From Limosilactobacillus pontis (lineage in GTDB: Bacteria > Bacillota > Bacilli > Lactobacillales > Lactobacillaceae): DNA of 64,000 bases. The notes under the pieces were generated by a model. It did no database searches. It was not told the origin of the DNA and saw only the letters and a program-made list of their open reading frames with translations. The stretch covers positions 62,001 to 126,000 of the forward strand of contig NZ_PNFV01000005.1 in NCBI RefSeq assembly GCF_002940945.1. The letters are read 5' to 3'. The position numbers were made by a program, and so were the translations under genes. The first letter of the stretch is position 1. Every line of letters begins with the position of its first letter. Below are positions 9,138 to 16,889 of the stretch, piece after piece.

Positions 9138-9563
9138 GTGGATAATCCAATGATCAGTATTGGTCGCCTGATCAAACAGGCTGACATCAGTCTCACCCGG
9201 CAAATGAACAACCTCGCCCGCCAGAATAACCTGACTGGTAACCAGATGAACATTATTGACTACCTAAGTCGGCAAGAAAACATGGCTACCGACCAGCAGG
9301 CTATTGAGCATGAGTTCAACATCCGCCGATCGACTACGACAATTATTTTACAACGAATGGAGAAACGGGGCCTGGTTCAACGGATTACTGACCCTCACGA
9401 CCGACGGCGGCGCCAGGTTCAGCTGACGGCTATCGCCCGCGAATTGGTTCCGGTGGTAAAAGATTACATCAGGAAGCAGGAAGGCCTGCTGACTAGCCAA
9501 TTCTCACCTGCAGAGCTGATCATAACTGCTCGCGTACTAAAATATATCAAGGAGGCTAATTAA
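9138..9563 (+). CDS. MarR family transcriptional regulator
   Basis: A 141-residue winged-helix regulator. The recognition region reads F-N-I-R-R-S-T-T-T-I-I-L-Q-R-M-E, followed by the MarR wing motif with D-P-H-D-R-R-R-R. The start is the GTG at 9138 with AAGGAGG 10 bases upstream. It is 3 bases before an MFS exporter gene and shares its promoter, so it probably represses its own operon until a toxic ligand binds. The ligand cannot be read from the sequence. Confidence 0.93.
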   Translation: MDNPMISIGRLIKQADISLTRQMNNLARQNNLTGNQMNIIDYLSRQENMATDQQAIEHEFNIRRSTTTIILQRMEKRGLVQRITDPHDRRRRQVQLTAIARELVPVVKDYIRKQEGLLTSQFSPAELIITARVLKYIKEAN

Positions 9564-9566
9564 CCC

Positions 9567-10958
9567 ATGTCAAAAAGCAGCGCCAGAATCCCGGTAAAGG
9601 TGGTTGCCGCGGTAGTCGCCACCGGCCTACTATCATTTTGCGGGGTCATTGTCGAAACCGCAATGAATATCTCTTTTCCCAAATTGATGTCCGAATTTGG
9701 GGTGACGACCAACGTGGTCCAGTGGATGACCTCGATTTACCTGTTAATTGTCGCCATCATTGTTCCCCTATCAGCATTGCTGAAGCGGGCATTTCGTACT
9801 AAACCGCTCTTTTTAACCGCGGTGATCTTTTTTATCATCGGAACCTTTATTGATGCCCTAGCGCCAACTTTCCCGATTCTCCTACTAGGTCGATTAATTC
9901 AGGGGATTGGTACGGGAATTTCTCTACCACTGATGTTCAACATCATCATGGAACAGGTGCCCCGCCAACGGATCGGCCTGATGATGGGATTTGGTAACCT
10001 AATTACCGGGATTGCCCCAGCAATCGGTCCAACTTTCGGGGGAATTATCGTTTCCAGTCTGGGCTGGCGGTGGATCTTCTATACTCTCCTTCCCTTCTTA
10101 CTAGCGTCATTACTGCTCGGTTCCTGGGGGATCCGGCAAAGGTCTGCTATCGTCCAGCAACACTTCGATATTATTAGTTGCCTACTAATTGCAATTATGT
10201 TCACCGGACTGGTTTATGGTTTCAGCAACCTAGCTGTTTTACCGCTGCTCAGCTGGCAGGTCAGCGGAGCCCTCCTCACTGGAGCGATTGCAATGGGACT
10301 GTTAAGTTGGCGATCCCTAATCATCACCACCCCTATTCTCGACCTCCGTCTATTTAGCAATCACCGTTTTAGCGGTCATGTTCTGATCTTCTTTCTAACC
10401 CAAATGTGCTCCCTCGGTTTTGCCTTCCTGCTACCCAACTACATTCAGCTAGTCAACCATAACACGGCCCTACTCGCCGGACTGGTGGTAATGCCAGCCG
10501 GCTTTTGCGGCGCTCTCTTTGCTCCGATCGGCGGTCGCCTGCTGGATACGTATGGACCGAAAAAGCCCATTTTAAGCGGTGCAATGCTAATGACTATTTC
10601 AATCCTGATCTTTACGATTTGTTCACCCGCTATGAGTAACTTAGCTATCATGATTGTCTATATGTTCTACATGGCCGGAATGGGGGCCTTGATGGGAACG
10701 GTCATGACTAGTGCTCTCGCTAGTCTTCCACAGGATAAGCAAACCCAAGGCAACGCCATCCTCAACACCCTGCAGCAGTTTGCCGGTTCGATGGGAACCT
10801 CCATAGTGGCCATGATTGTGGCTAAAGGCCAGATTAGTGTTGGCAAGACGACGGTTGCCACTGCGTTAGGGACTCAGCACGCCTTCATGCTTTTATTGGC
10901 CTTTGTCATCCTTATTTTGGGACTAATCATACGCTTTGTACCTCGACGGTTACATTGA
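9567..10958 (+). CDS. MFS drug exporter, DHA2 (EmrB/QacA) type
   Basis: A 463-residue polytopic protein with about 14 hydrophobic segments, matching 14-TM proton-driven drug exporters. The N-terminal helix has the DHA2-type V-E-T-A-M-N-I-S-F-P motif, the loop 2-3 region is basic, and motif C is present in helix 5 as G-N-L-I-T-G-I-A-P-A-I-G-P. Charge and spacing fit the EmrB/QacA family. Co-transcription with the MarR gene suggests inducible efflux of a noxious compound. The substrate is unknown. Confidence 0.92.
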   Translation: MSKSSARIPVKVVAAVVATGLLSFCGVIVETAMNISFPKLMSEFGVTTNVVQWMTSIYLLIVAIIVPLSALLKRAFRTKPLFLTAVIFFIIGTFIDALAPTFPILLLGRLIQGIGTGISLPLMFNIIMEQVPRQRIGLMMGFGNLITGIAPAIGPTFGGIIVSSLGWRWIFYTLLPFLLASLLLGSWGIRQRSAIVQQHFDIISCLLIAIMFTGLVYGFSNLAVLPLLSWQVSGALLTGAIAMGLLSWRSLIITTPILDLRLFSNHRFSGHVLIFFLTQMCSLGFAFLLPNYIQLVNHNTALLAGLVVMPAGFCGALFAPIGGRLLDTYGPKKPILSGAMLMTISILIFTICSPAMSNLAIMIVYMFYMAGMGALMGTVMTSALASLPQDKQTQGNAILNTLQQFAGSMGTSIVAMIVAKGQISVGKTTVATALGTQHAFMLLLAFVILILGLIIRFVPRRLH

Positions 10959-11012
10959 TTTTGTTTGTATGGAAATTAGTTAGAGTAAATCGCAACTTAA
11001 ATATATCGGCAC

Positions 11013-11050
11013 AAAAAAGCAGTCCAATGAGTATACTCACTAGACTGCTT
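11013..11050 (-). terminator. Terminator of the methionine operon
   Basis: AAGCAGTC (11017-11024) pairs with GACTGCTT (11043-11050), with a second inner palindrome TGAGTATACTCA. On the minus strand the stem ends in TTTTTT, so it terminates the metE-luxS-metQ transcript 9 bases after the small ORF. Confidence 0.85.
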
Positions 11051-11059
11051 AAATTATCT

Positions 11060-11170
11060 CTAGCTGAACAGGTAAGCCAGCCATTCCTTAATCGTCTGTG
11101 GACGTTTTTGCTTGATGCTTGCCTGCTTGATTGACAACAGGTTGGTGTCGAGGCTGCGTGCAATATTCAT
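11060..11170 (-). CDS. Undescribed 36-residue protein at the end of the methionine operon
   Basis: The frame starts at the ATG at 11168-11170 and stops at TAG 11060-11062. It begins M-N-I-A-R-S-L-D-T-N-L-L-S-I and ends with a basic stretch and K-E-W-L-A-Y-L-F-S. An AAGGGGTGG ribosome binding site overlaps the metQ stop codon, giving a coupled start 13 bases after metQ. No Cys and no signal peptide; the C-terminal helix could be amphipathic. The operon terminator follows directly. I do not recognise the family. The ribosome binding site and position argue that it is translated; function is unknown. Confidence 0.6.
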   Translation of the reverse strand: MNIARSLDTNLLSIKQASIKQKRPQTIKEWLAYLFS

Positions 11171-11183
11171 CCGTATCCACCCC

Positions 11184-12053
11184 TTAGTCTGTCAGGTAGC
11201 TGAGTGGCTTATCAACGTTAACCTTGGTTCCTTGGTACTTCTTTTTAATCCACTGTTGGATCTGCTGGTTGTGATAGAGGGTGACCAGTTTCTTGTAAGT
11301 CTTGTTGTGGCGGCTTTTCTTGGCCGTCGCAATCACGTTAATGTTGTTCTTGGTGCTCTGGTTAACCTGCTCGTGGTAGATCGAATCCTTAAGGACGTTC
11401 AGGTGACCAGTCAAAGCAATCGTGTTTCCAATCAGGACGAGGTCAGTGGACTTCAGTACCCGGGGTCCCGTCGTATCGTCGATTTCCTTAAACTTAAGGT
11501 TCTTTGGGTTGGTGGCAATCCCCTCGGTGCCGCTAGTCGGACCAAAGTTCTTCTTCAGAGTAATCAAACCAGCACTTTGCAAAAGAAGCAGGCCCCGAGA
11601 GGTGTTGGCCGGGTTGTTGGCGATGGCCACCGTAGCACCGTCAGGCACCTGGCTCAGCTTGTGGTAGCGGTCGGAGTAGATGCCCATTGGCTCCAGGTAA
11701 GTCGTTCCCAGGGCGGCCAATTGGGCCTTCTTATTCTCCTTGTTGTAGGTCTCAAGGTACGACCATGACTGGAAGGCGTTGACATCAATCTCACCGCTGG
11801 CCGTGGCCTTGTTCAGGGCAACCGGGTCAGTGAAACTCTTGACTCGGATCTTAAGCCCCGCTTTTTTGGCCTGGTCGGACTTGGCAATGTGCTGCCAAAT
11901 CTGAACGTCAGGACCAATCGTCCCCAGAGTAATGGTCCTTTTGCCCAGGGGGCCACCGTTGGCCGCGCTACTCAACCCCAGGCCAACTGCGATCACCGCG
12001 ATGATCCCAATCACCCACCACCAAAACGTGCGTTTCTTTCGTGACTTACGCAT
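11184..12053 (-). CDS. metQ: MetQ/NlpA family methionine-type substrate-binding protein
   Basis: A 289-residue binding protein of the NlpA family, which captures methionine or its derivatives outside the membrane for an ABC importer. The N-terminus is basic (MRKSRKKR) followed by a single hydrophobic segment (residues ~9-28), then a mature domain starting with R-T-I-T-L-G. The usual lipobox cysteine is absent (the segment ends LGLSSAANGG), so it is either anchored by the uncleaved helix or released by signal peptidase I. No ATPase or permease gene is nearby. Its place after luxS under a Met T-box supports a methionine role. Confidence 0.9.
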   Translation of the reverse strand: MRKSRKKRTFWWWVIGIIAVIAVGLGLSSAANGGPLGKRTITLGTIGPDVQIWQHIAKSDQAKKAGLKIRVKSFTDPVALNKATASGEIDVNAFQSWSYLETYNKENKKAQLAALGTTYLEPMGIYSDRYHKLSQVPDGATVAIANNPANTSRGLLLLQSAGLITLKKNFGPTSGTEGIATNPKNLKFKEIDDTTGPRVLKSTDLVLIGNTIALTGHLNVLKDSIYHEQVNQSTKNNINVIATAKKSRHNKTYKKLVTLYHNQQIQQWIKKKYQGTKVNVDKPLSYLTD

Positions 12054-12097
12054 AAAACCTGCTCCTTTCCTAACCAGTTGCGTTATTGTCGTACCCG

Positions 12098-12574
12098 TTA
12101 GTCGACAACGTGCCGTTCAAACGGCTTATCTGAGATTCCCTCGCTGAGGATCTTCTTGGACCATTCCTTGGCAGAGAAGAGGGAGTGGTCCCGGTAATTT
12201 CCGCAAGACTCGATGGTCGTCCCTTGGACATCCTCCCACTTAGTCTTGTAGGCAATTTCCTCCAACGATGACTTGAGGGCCTTGGCAACCTCAGTCGTCG
12301 AGTGTTCCCCCCAGGTAATCAAGTGGAAGCCGGTCCGGCAGCCAAACGGCGAGCAATCAATCACACCGTCAAGCCGGTCCCGGAGTAGCCCGGCCAGGAG
12401 GTGTTCAATCGTGTGCAGACCCGCCGTCGGGATGGCATTCTCGTTAGGTTGAACCAATCGCAGGTCGTAATTGCTGATCTTATCGCCCTTTAGTCCCTCT
12501 TCAACAGTGATTAACCGAACGTATGGTGCCTTTACCTTGGTGTGATCTAACGTAAAACTTTCAACTTTAGCCAT
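12098..12574 (-). CDS. luxS: S-ribosylhomocysteine lyase LuxS
   Basis: A 158-residue LuxS. It splits S-ribosylhomocysteine to homocysteine and the AI-2 precursor DPD. The metal site is the HTIEH motif (His54, Glu57, His58) and Cys124 in [10 protein letters not shown]; the catalytic Cys79 sits in FGCRTGF. Complete and normal length. It is 25 bases downstream of a MetE-like gene that would consume the homocysteine made here, so the operon forms a methyl-cycle salvage unit. Confidence 0.98.
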   Translation of the reverse strand: MAKVESFTLDHTKVKAPYVRLITVEEGLKGDKISNYDLRLVQPNENAIPTAGLHTIEHLLAGLLRDRLDGVIDCSPFGCRTGFHLITWGEHSTTEVAKALKSSLEEIAYKTKWEDVQGTTIESCGNYRDHSLFSAKEWSKKILSEGISDKPFERHVVD

Positions 12575-12599
12575 AATGATGATCTCCTTTTTTTATTTC

Positions 12600-13718
12600 T
12601 TAGTTCCAAACTTCATGTGCAATGTCTTTAATGAGCTTCAGCTTCTGCCATTCTTGATCTTCTGTTAAAACATTCCCTTCTTCCGTTGATGCAAATCCAC
12701 ACTGGGGACTCAGGCAGAGGTTAGCCAATGGCACATGCTCCGCCGCTTCCTGGATCCGCTTGATGATCGCCTTCTTATCTTCAAGGCTTCCACTCTTGGA
12801 GGTAACCAGGCCAAGGACAATCCGGACATCCGGTCGCTGGTTCCAGATGGTGGCTAACGGAGAAAAGTCCCCGGCCCGGTCGCTATCATACTCGAGGAAG
12901 AAACCGTCGTAATCAAGTTGAGCCAAGTACTTGGCAACCGGTTCATAGCCTCCAGAAAAAAGGAAGGTCGACTTAAAGTTCCCCCGACAGATGTGAGTGG
13001 TGATGGTCAGCCCTGCCGGCCGGTCCTTGAGTGCCCCATTGATCACCGTCACTGCATCCTCGGCTAGTTGAACATACTTAGCGTGGGCGGCCGGGTCATC
13101 GACGGTGGCATTGAGTTTGCTGATCAAGAATGCCCAGGTAGTATCGTCAATCTGCAAGTACTTACACCCCAGGTCGGCGAAGTGCTTGATCGTCAACCGG
13201 TAGGCCTGCGCCAGGTCGGCCAGGTAAGCAGCACGGCTATCGTAGAACTCAGGCCAGTTATCTGATCGGTTGTCGCGGAAAAGCATCGTTGGGGAAGGAA
13301 TGGTCTGTTTGGCCACCACGTCGTCTCCTGCAACCCTCTTGGTAAATTCAAACGCCTTGAAAAATGGGTGGTCGGGATTATAGGCCACTTTGCCAGCCAA
13401 CTCAGCGTTATCGGTCCGAGTTTTGGCCCCCTGGAACTTGTAGCTCTGCTGGTAGTCGTACTTGGCAACTCCCTTTAGCCCCCAGAGAAAATCGAGGTGC
13501 CACCAGCTACGTCGAAACTCGCCATCAGTTACCGCATGGAGGCCGATACTCTTCTCCTTGTTGATCAGGTCAGTAATGCATTCGTCTTCGACCCGATTCA
13601 AGGCCGCTTGATCGAGTTCACCGGCCTTGAACCGGACACGAGCCTGTTTGAGTTTGGCCGGGCGGAGAAAGCTGCCGACAATGTCATAACGATATGGTGC
13701 GCGTAAGTTTTCTGTCAT
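12600..13718 (-). CDS. Cobalamin-independent methionine synthase family protein (single-domain MetE-like, YxjG/YxjH type)
   Basis: A 372-residue protein equivalent to the C-terminal catalytic domain of MetE. It would transfer a methyl group to homocysteine. The N-terminus reads Y-D-I-V-G-S-F-L-R-P; zinc-ligand candidates are H-I-C-R-G-N (residues ~240) and S-P-Q-C-G-F-A-S near the C-terminus. Single-domain members of this family are called YxjG/YxjH in Bacillus; their methyl donor may not be methyltetrahydrofolate. It is first in the T-box-controlled operon, which supports a methionine-related role. Confidence 0.9.
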   Translation of the reverse strand: MTENLRAPYRYDIVGSFLRPAKLKQARVRFKAGELDQAALNRVEDECITDLINKEKSIGLHAVTDGEFRRSWWHLDFLWGLKGVAKYDYQQSYKFQGAKTRTDNAELAGKVAYNPDHPFFKAFEFTKRVAGDDVVAKQTIPSPTMLFRDNRSDNWPEFYDSRAAYLADLAQAYRLTIKHFADLGCKYLQIDDTTWAFLISKLNATVDDPAAHAKYVQLAEDAVTVINGALKDRPAGLTITTHICRGNFKSTFLFSGGYEPVAKYLAQLDYDGFFLEYDSDRAGDFSPLATIWNQRPDVRIVLGLVTSKSGSLEDKKAIIKRIQEAAEHVPLANLCLSPQCGFASTEEGNVLTEDQEWQKLKLIKDIAHEVWN

Positions 13719-13772
13719 ATTGAGTCCATCCTTTCAATGCTAAATGAGAATAAGATGAGATCTTGGAAAATT

Positions 13773-14068
13773 AAAAAACGTCCCGCGGAACAAGCCATAA
13801 TTTAGCTGTTCCCCGGGACGTTACTGAATTTTCACTAGTTAACGTGTTACCACCCTGGTTCGGTACGATTTCACAACCGCACCCTTATTGGGTACACCAT
13901 CACTGGTAGACCCAGGCGCTGTATCGGGCGCCAGCCGGGAGTTGCTTACCAAATTGCTCGCAACTCACACTTGCTCCAAGACCATATTCACATTCCTGAG
14001 TAGCACCGGTTCTCATCGGGTCCAGTTCTCTGTAACTACATTAGAATGTTACTCATCTTTTCTAAGCA
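13773..14068 (-). promoter_or_regulatory. T-box riboswitch, methionine specifier (AUG)
   Basis: The conserved T-box AGGGTGGTAACACG lies at about 13843-13856. Stem I contains the specifier loop TGAGTA opposite GAATATGG, giving AUG (13983-13985) as the specifier codon followed by a purine. The leader ends with a strong terminator: AACGTCCCG... pairing with ...CGGGACGTT around 13777-13822, then TTTTTT. When uncharged tRNA-Met binds, the T-box pairs with the CGTCCC arm and transcription of the metE-luxS-metQ operon goes on. The specifier assignment is based on the flanking stem pairing. Confidence 0.95.
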
Positions 14069-14090
14069 TTCCTTAATTTGATTGTCATTA

Positions 14091-14118
14091 TAGTATAACG
14101 GTTTTTGGAAAAAGGCAA
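14091..14118 (-). promoter_or_regulatory. Promoter of the T-box/methionine operon
   Basis: A TTGCCT -35 (14113-14118) and TATACT -10 (14091-14096) spaced by 16 bases. An overlapping TATAAT at 14087-14092 could also serve as -10. Located about 20 bases upstream of stem I. Confidence 0.6.
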
Positions 14119-14140
14119 GGAAAAATTTGAATTTTATAAT

Positions 14141-14182
14141 AAAAAATCGTCCAACCGATGATTAGTATCCCCCGTTAGACGA
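14141..14182 (-). terminator. Terminator after the TraG-like gene
   Basis: On the minus strand TCGTCTAAC (14174-14182) pairs with GTTGGACGA (14147-14155) with one G-U pair, followed by TTTTTT. It ends transcription 10 bases after the coupling-protein gene. Confidence 0.8.
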
Positions 14183-14192
14183 CACAAAGTAT

Positions 14193-15567
14193 TTACATTG
14201 GTAGATCATCAAGATCGTCAAAAATGCTTTCCTCATTCTCATCGTCTGTAACCAGATGTTCTTCCGGCAACTGCTTGAATATCTGAGTCAGTTTCCCCCA
14301 TCTGACCGCCTGTGCCGGCGTCTGGTAGATGACACTCACATCAAACTTTTTCGGACAGTAGTTGGGATGGTCGTGGAAGTCATAGCGTGCCGTCGCAGTT
14401 AAGTGGCCGCTAATGTCGACTAAGAAGGTGTCCACCCCGAGCTGCCGGATGGCTTGCGCATCACGGTTAAAACGTTCACCGGCAGTCTTAGCCATTGTCA
14501 GGTCAGTCGTCCCCGTCATCAGATAAGCCCCGCAGTTGCCAATGACGCTTCCCGCATTCTTGCCGAACTTAGCTCTCAGCTGTGACTCATCTTGGACCAT
14601 CATGCACAGAGAGAGGTTCCGGCTCCGTGCTGTCGCTAGGTAGTCGTCAAAGTGTGACACTTGGATGTTCTTAAAGTCATCAAGAAAGAAGCGGACCTTG
14701 ACCGGCAGACGCCCCACAGACTGGTGAAAGGCGTGGTGATAGAGGAAACTGAAGAGTTGACTGTAGAGGAGGTTGGCGAGGAAGTTTTTGGACGGGTCAG
14801 CGTCATCATACAGGACAAACAGGGCCGTCTTCGGCTTGAGAAGGCGTGCAAAGTCCACCTGATTGCTGGCCAGTAAGCGATCAACGTCCCCGACCATGTA
14901 CGGTGCCAAGGCGGTTCCCAGGATACCAACAATGCTGCTCCAGGTTTTCTCTGACCCCTTGCTCCGGGCAACGCTGTTCCAAAGCCGCAGGGCACCTGAA
15001 TGCGGATTTTGTTCCTGAACCCAATCGAAGAGCCGTTCCCATCGTCTGCATCCCCACCGGCAGGAACTCTTCGGTGAACATGATCAGGGCCTCAAGCAGG
15101 CTAGCGGGCGCATTCGTCCAAAAGGGATCATCGAATCCCCGGTGGTTGGCATTACCAGTGATGTCGGCACCGATTACCTGGTGGGCAAAAGCGACCACGT
15201 CCATTTCATCGTGCATATAGTATAACGGGTTGTAAGTCATCGAATGCTTTAGGTCAACCAAGTTCAGGACCTGAATATGATACCCCTGGGCCCGCAGACT
15301 CATCCCCGTGTTGGCCAGGATGTCTCCCTTAGCGTCTGCCACCACATAGTTGGCATTGGCTTGAAGAATATTGGGTTCAACAAATGAATAGGTTTTCCCA
15401 GTCCCACTGGAGCCAACAACCAGGGTATTATCGTTGCGAGCCTGACCGTAATCGATTGGCAGATAGGTACCCCGACCGAAAATGGTAGCCCCCGACTGAT
15501 AGTGCGTTACCCACGGGGTCGTCGCTGGCCGCGTTTTGTCAGTGTTATGAAAACCAATTGTCCGCAT
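14193..15567 (-). pseudogene. TraG/VirD4-like conjugative coupling ATPase, frameshifted
   Basis: Two frames together make one TraG/VirD4-type coupling protein of about 458 residues. The first (15567 to ~15040) has Walker A GSSGTGKT and a Walker B-like V-V-A-D-A-K-G-D. At about 15037-15041, in a GGG run, the frame breaks. Beyond it the other phase continues in register with E-R-L-F-D-W-V-Q-E-Q, then A-P-Y-M-V-G and F-F-L-D-D-F-K-N and the C-terminal domain. One missing base would restore the frame. There is no N-terminal membrane part, and no relaxase or other transfer gene is visible, so it looks like an orphan remnant. A sequencing error in the G run is an alternative. Confidence 0.85.
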
Positions 15568-15612
15568 ATCTATTTCATCCTTTCCTTCCTGTCGGTCATC
15601 ACTAAATGAAGT

Positions 15613-16026
15613 CTACTCAACAGTCATCAAAAGCAGGTCATCCTTGGTTTCGGTCTTGATAGCCGCGTTGATGTCCCAGCTATCCCCGTCACGCCAGGGA
15701 AGGCTAATCGTGGTCACCCGTCCCTTGGTGTCCACCAGGTCAACGTCGACCAGGTCCGGCATGGTGGCAAGCCGCTCATCTAACATCAAACGTTTACCTT
15801 CACCGTTAAATCCATCGGTCGGCAAGCGATGAAGGTAGTCCAGTCGAGCCTGTAAAACAAGGTAATGACAGGCATGTGACCGTTGCAATTGTCCATCCTG
15901 ATCAACCGTGACATTGCTGGTGATACCGTCAATCTGAAGTTCATCGATCGCCTTCACTGGGATGGTAAAGGACTCAAAGTTTTCGGAATTTAGAATTAAC
16001 TTAGAAATCTTTGGTTTGGTCATCAT
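15613..16026 (-). CDS. Unrecognised 137-residue protein upstream of the TraG-like gene
   Basis: A predicted cytosolic protein rich in acidic residues and beta-strand patterns, without membrane segments or Cys clusters; it begins MMTKPKISKLILNSENFESF. AGGGGG lies 5 bases before the start. It is 45 bases upstream of the TraG-like gene in the same direction and likely belongs to the same mobile-element remnant. I do not recognise a family or a catalytic motif. It is preceded by the 193-bp inverted-repeat region. Confidence 0.6.
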   Translation of the reverse strand: MMTKPKISKLILNSENFESFTIPVKAIDELQIDGITSNVTVDQDGQLQRSHACHYLVLQARLDYLHRLPTDGFNGEGKRLMLDERLATMPDLVDVDLVDTKGRVTTISLPWRDGDSWDINAAIKTETKDDLLLMTVE

Positions 16027-16060
16027 TTTCCCCCTAAGAAACAGTTAGCGACAATAAAAA
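16027..16060 (-). other. Short AT-rich leader between inverted-repeat element and 15613-16026 gene
   Basis: Holds the ribosome binding site AGGGGG and, on the minus strand, a TTTTTTT run that directly follows the closing stem of the 16061-16253 element, as expected at the 3' end of a terminated RNA. Confidence 0.5.
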
Positions 16061-16253
16061 AAGCAAAATTACACAAAAAAGCCGTATTATGAGAGCTTTA
16101 TCAGTTAAAAGGTTCATTTAGCAAACACGTATAACAAAATTGGGTACACTAACCCCAACATGTAAATTTGCTATTAGAACCTCTATCGCGTTTGGATAAC
16201 GCACTTTATAATAAAACTTTCATAATACGGTTCTTTAAATTGTAATTTTGCTT
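16061..16253 (-). ncRNA. Structured 193-bp inverted-repeat element, candidate non-coding RNA or leader
   Basis: Four nested or side-by-side stems can be read directly. The closing stem is AAGCAAAATTACA (16061-16073) with TGTAATTTTGCTT (16241-16253). The next is CCGTATTATGA (16082-16092) with TCATAATACGG (16220-16230), extended by weaker pairs. An apical stem joins 16110-16125 with 16167-16182, with a TTGGG/CCCAA tip. A side hairpin GCGTT/AACGC is at 16188-16202. On the minus strand both outer stems are followed by T runs, and TTGCAT-16-TAAAAT lies upstream (about 16280-16310). The plan (long rod, central bubble, side hairpin) resembles 6S RNA, but identity is not shown; it could also be a MITE or attenuating leader. 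Confidence 0.45.
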
Positions 16254-16332
16254 AGTGGACAGTATTGCTGATCCACAGTTACCATTTTACTACGTCATCG
16301 CTAGGATGCAAGTAGTATCCAGATATTTTGAT

Positions 16333-16426
16333 AAAAAATCGCCCACCCAAACTGGCGGACGATCTTATTACGTAATCAAGTTATCTTAACAGTATTCAAT
16401 TGGAATTAATTGTATCTGCTAAATTG
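16333..16426 (-). ncRNA. Candidate small RNA unit with own promoter and terminator
   Basis: On the minus strand TTGCAA (16456-16461) and CATAAT (16433-16438) are 17 bases apart. About 60-90 bases downstream is a 10-bp terminator stem (ATCGTCCGCC with GGTGGGCGAT, 16338-16363) ending in TTTTTT. No open frame with a ribosome binding site lies between. The upstream gene has its own terminator at 16482-16514, so this second terminator needs another transcript. Confidence 0.4.
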
Positions 16427-16481
16427 AGTATTATTATGCATTATTTATGGATAAATTGCAAGGAAAATTTTCATCATAATC

Positions 16482-16514
16482 AAAAAGCCACCTCACAGCA
16501 ACTGTGGGATGGCT
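16482..16514 (-). terminator. Terminator after the 91-residue gene
   Basis: AGCCACCTCACAG (16486-16498) pairs with CTGTGGGATGGCT (16502-16514) with two wobble positions and a tight loop; T run on the minus strand. It overlaps nothing but lies 9 bases after the stop. Confidence 0.82.
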
Positions 16515-16523
16515 AAATTCAAT

Positions 16524-16799
16524 TTAGTCCTCAAAGATATCCTGTTGCTTGCCTGTCAAAGAAATCTTATCGAGACCGTTGCTCAACTTGTAGTGGTCGG
16601 CATCAACCTGTTGTTTACGGTAACCGGCTCGAACAAAGGCGTCCGTCAGGTTAGCCATAAACTTCTGGCCTGCAGCAGCGGACTTGTAGACCATCTGATC
16701 AAGGTACATCGGTTGATCGGTGCTCTCCTTAATCAGTGTTACCAAGTAGACCTGCTTGCCAGTCTTGTTGATGTCTGACGTATTTTGCATTAATGACAT
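16524..16799 (-). CDS. Unrecognised 91-residue protein
   Basis: Starts at the ATG at 16797-16799, with AGGAGGGG about 8 bases upstream, and ends just before a terminator, so it is a monocistronic, well-formed gene. The protein is hydrophilic, with no membrane segment. It has a short predicted alpha/beta pattern: V-Y-L-V-T-L-I-K-E-S, a central helix A-G-Q-K-F-M-A-N-L-T-D-A-F, then G-L-D-K-I-S-L-T. I do not recognise the family. Confidence 0.7.
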   Translation of the reverse strand: MSLMQNTSDINKTGKQVYLVTLIKESTDQPMYLDQMVYKSAAAGQKFMANLTDAFVRAGYRKQQVDADHYKLSNGLDKISLTGKQQDIFED

Positions 16800-16889
16800 T
16801 CTGCATCCCCTCCTACAACATAATTATACTTATTAATTGCCAAGAACCAAGTCCTCCTGACAATTGCTATACAAAATTTAGTTTCGTAT

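Noticed and set aside
11112..11768. 218-codon plus-strand open frame
   Set aside because: Antisense to metQ and the small ORF; no start signals, codon pattern not protein-like.
13840..13900. tRNA-like words (GGTTCG) near the methionine operon
   Set aside because: They belong to the T-box leader; no cloverleaf can be formed.
14636..14995. Open frame of 119 codons on the minus strand inside the TraG-like gene
   Set aside because: A third-phase shadow at the frame break; it does not continue either half of the coupling protein.
16061..16253. Firm identification of the structured element as 6S RNA
   Set aside because: The shape fits only in part; the T run favours the minus strand while the side hairpin position favours the plus strand, so identity stays open.
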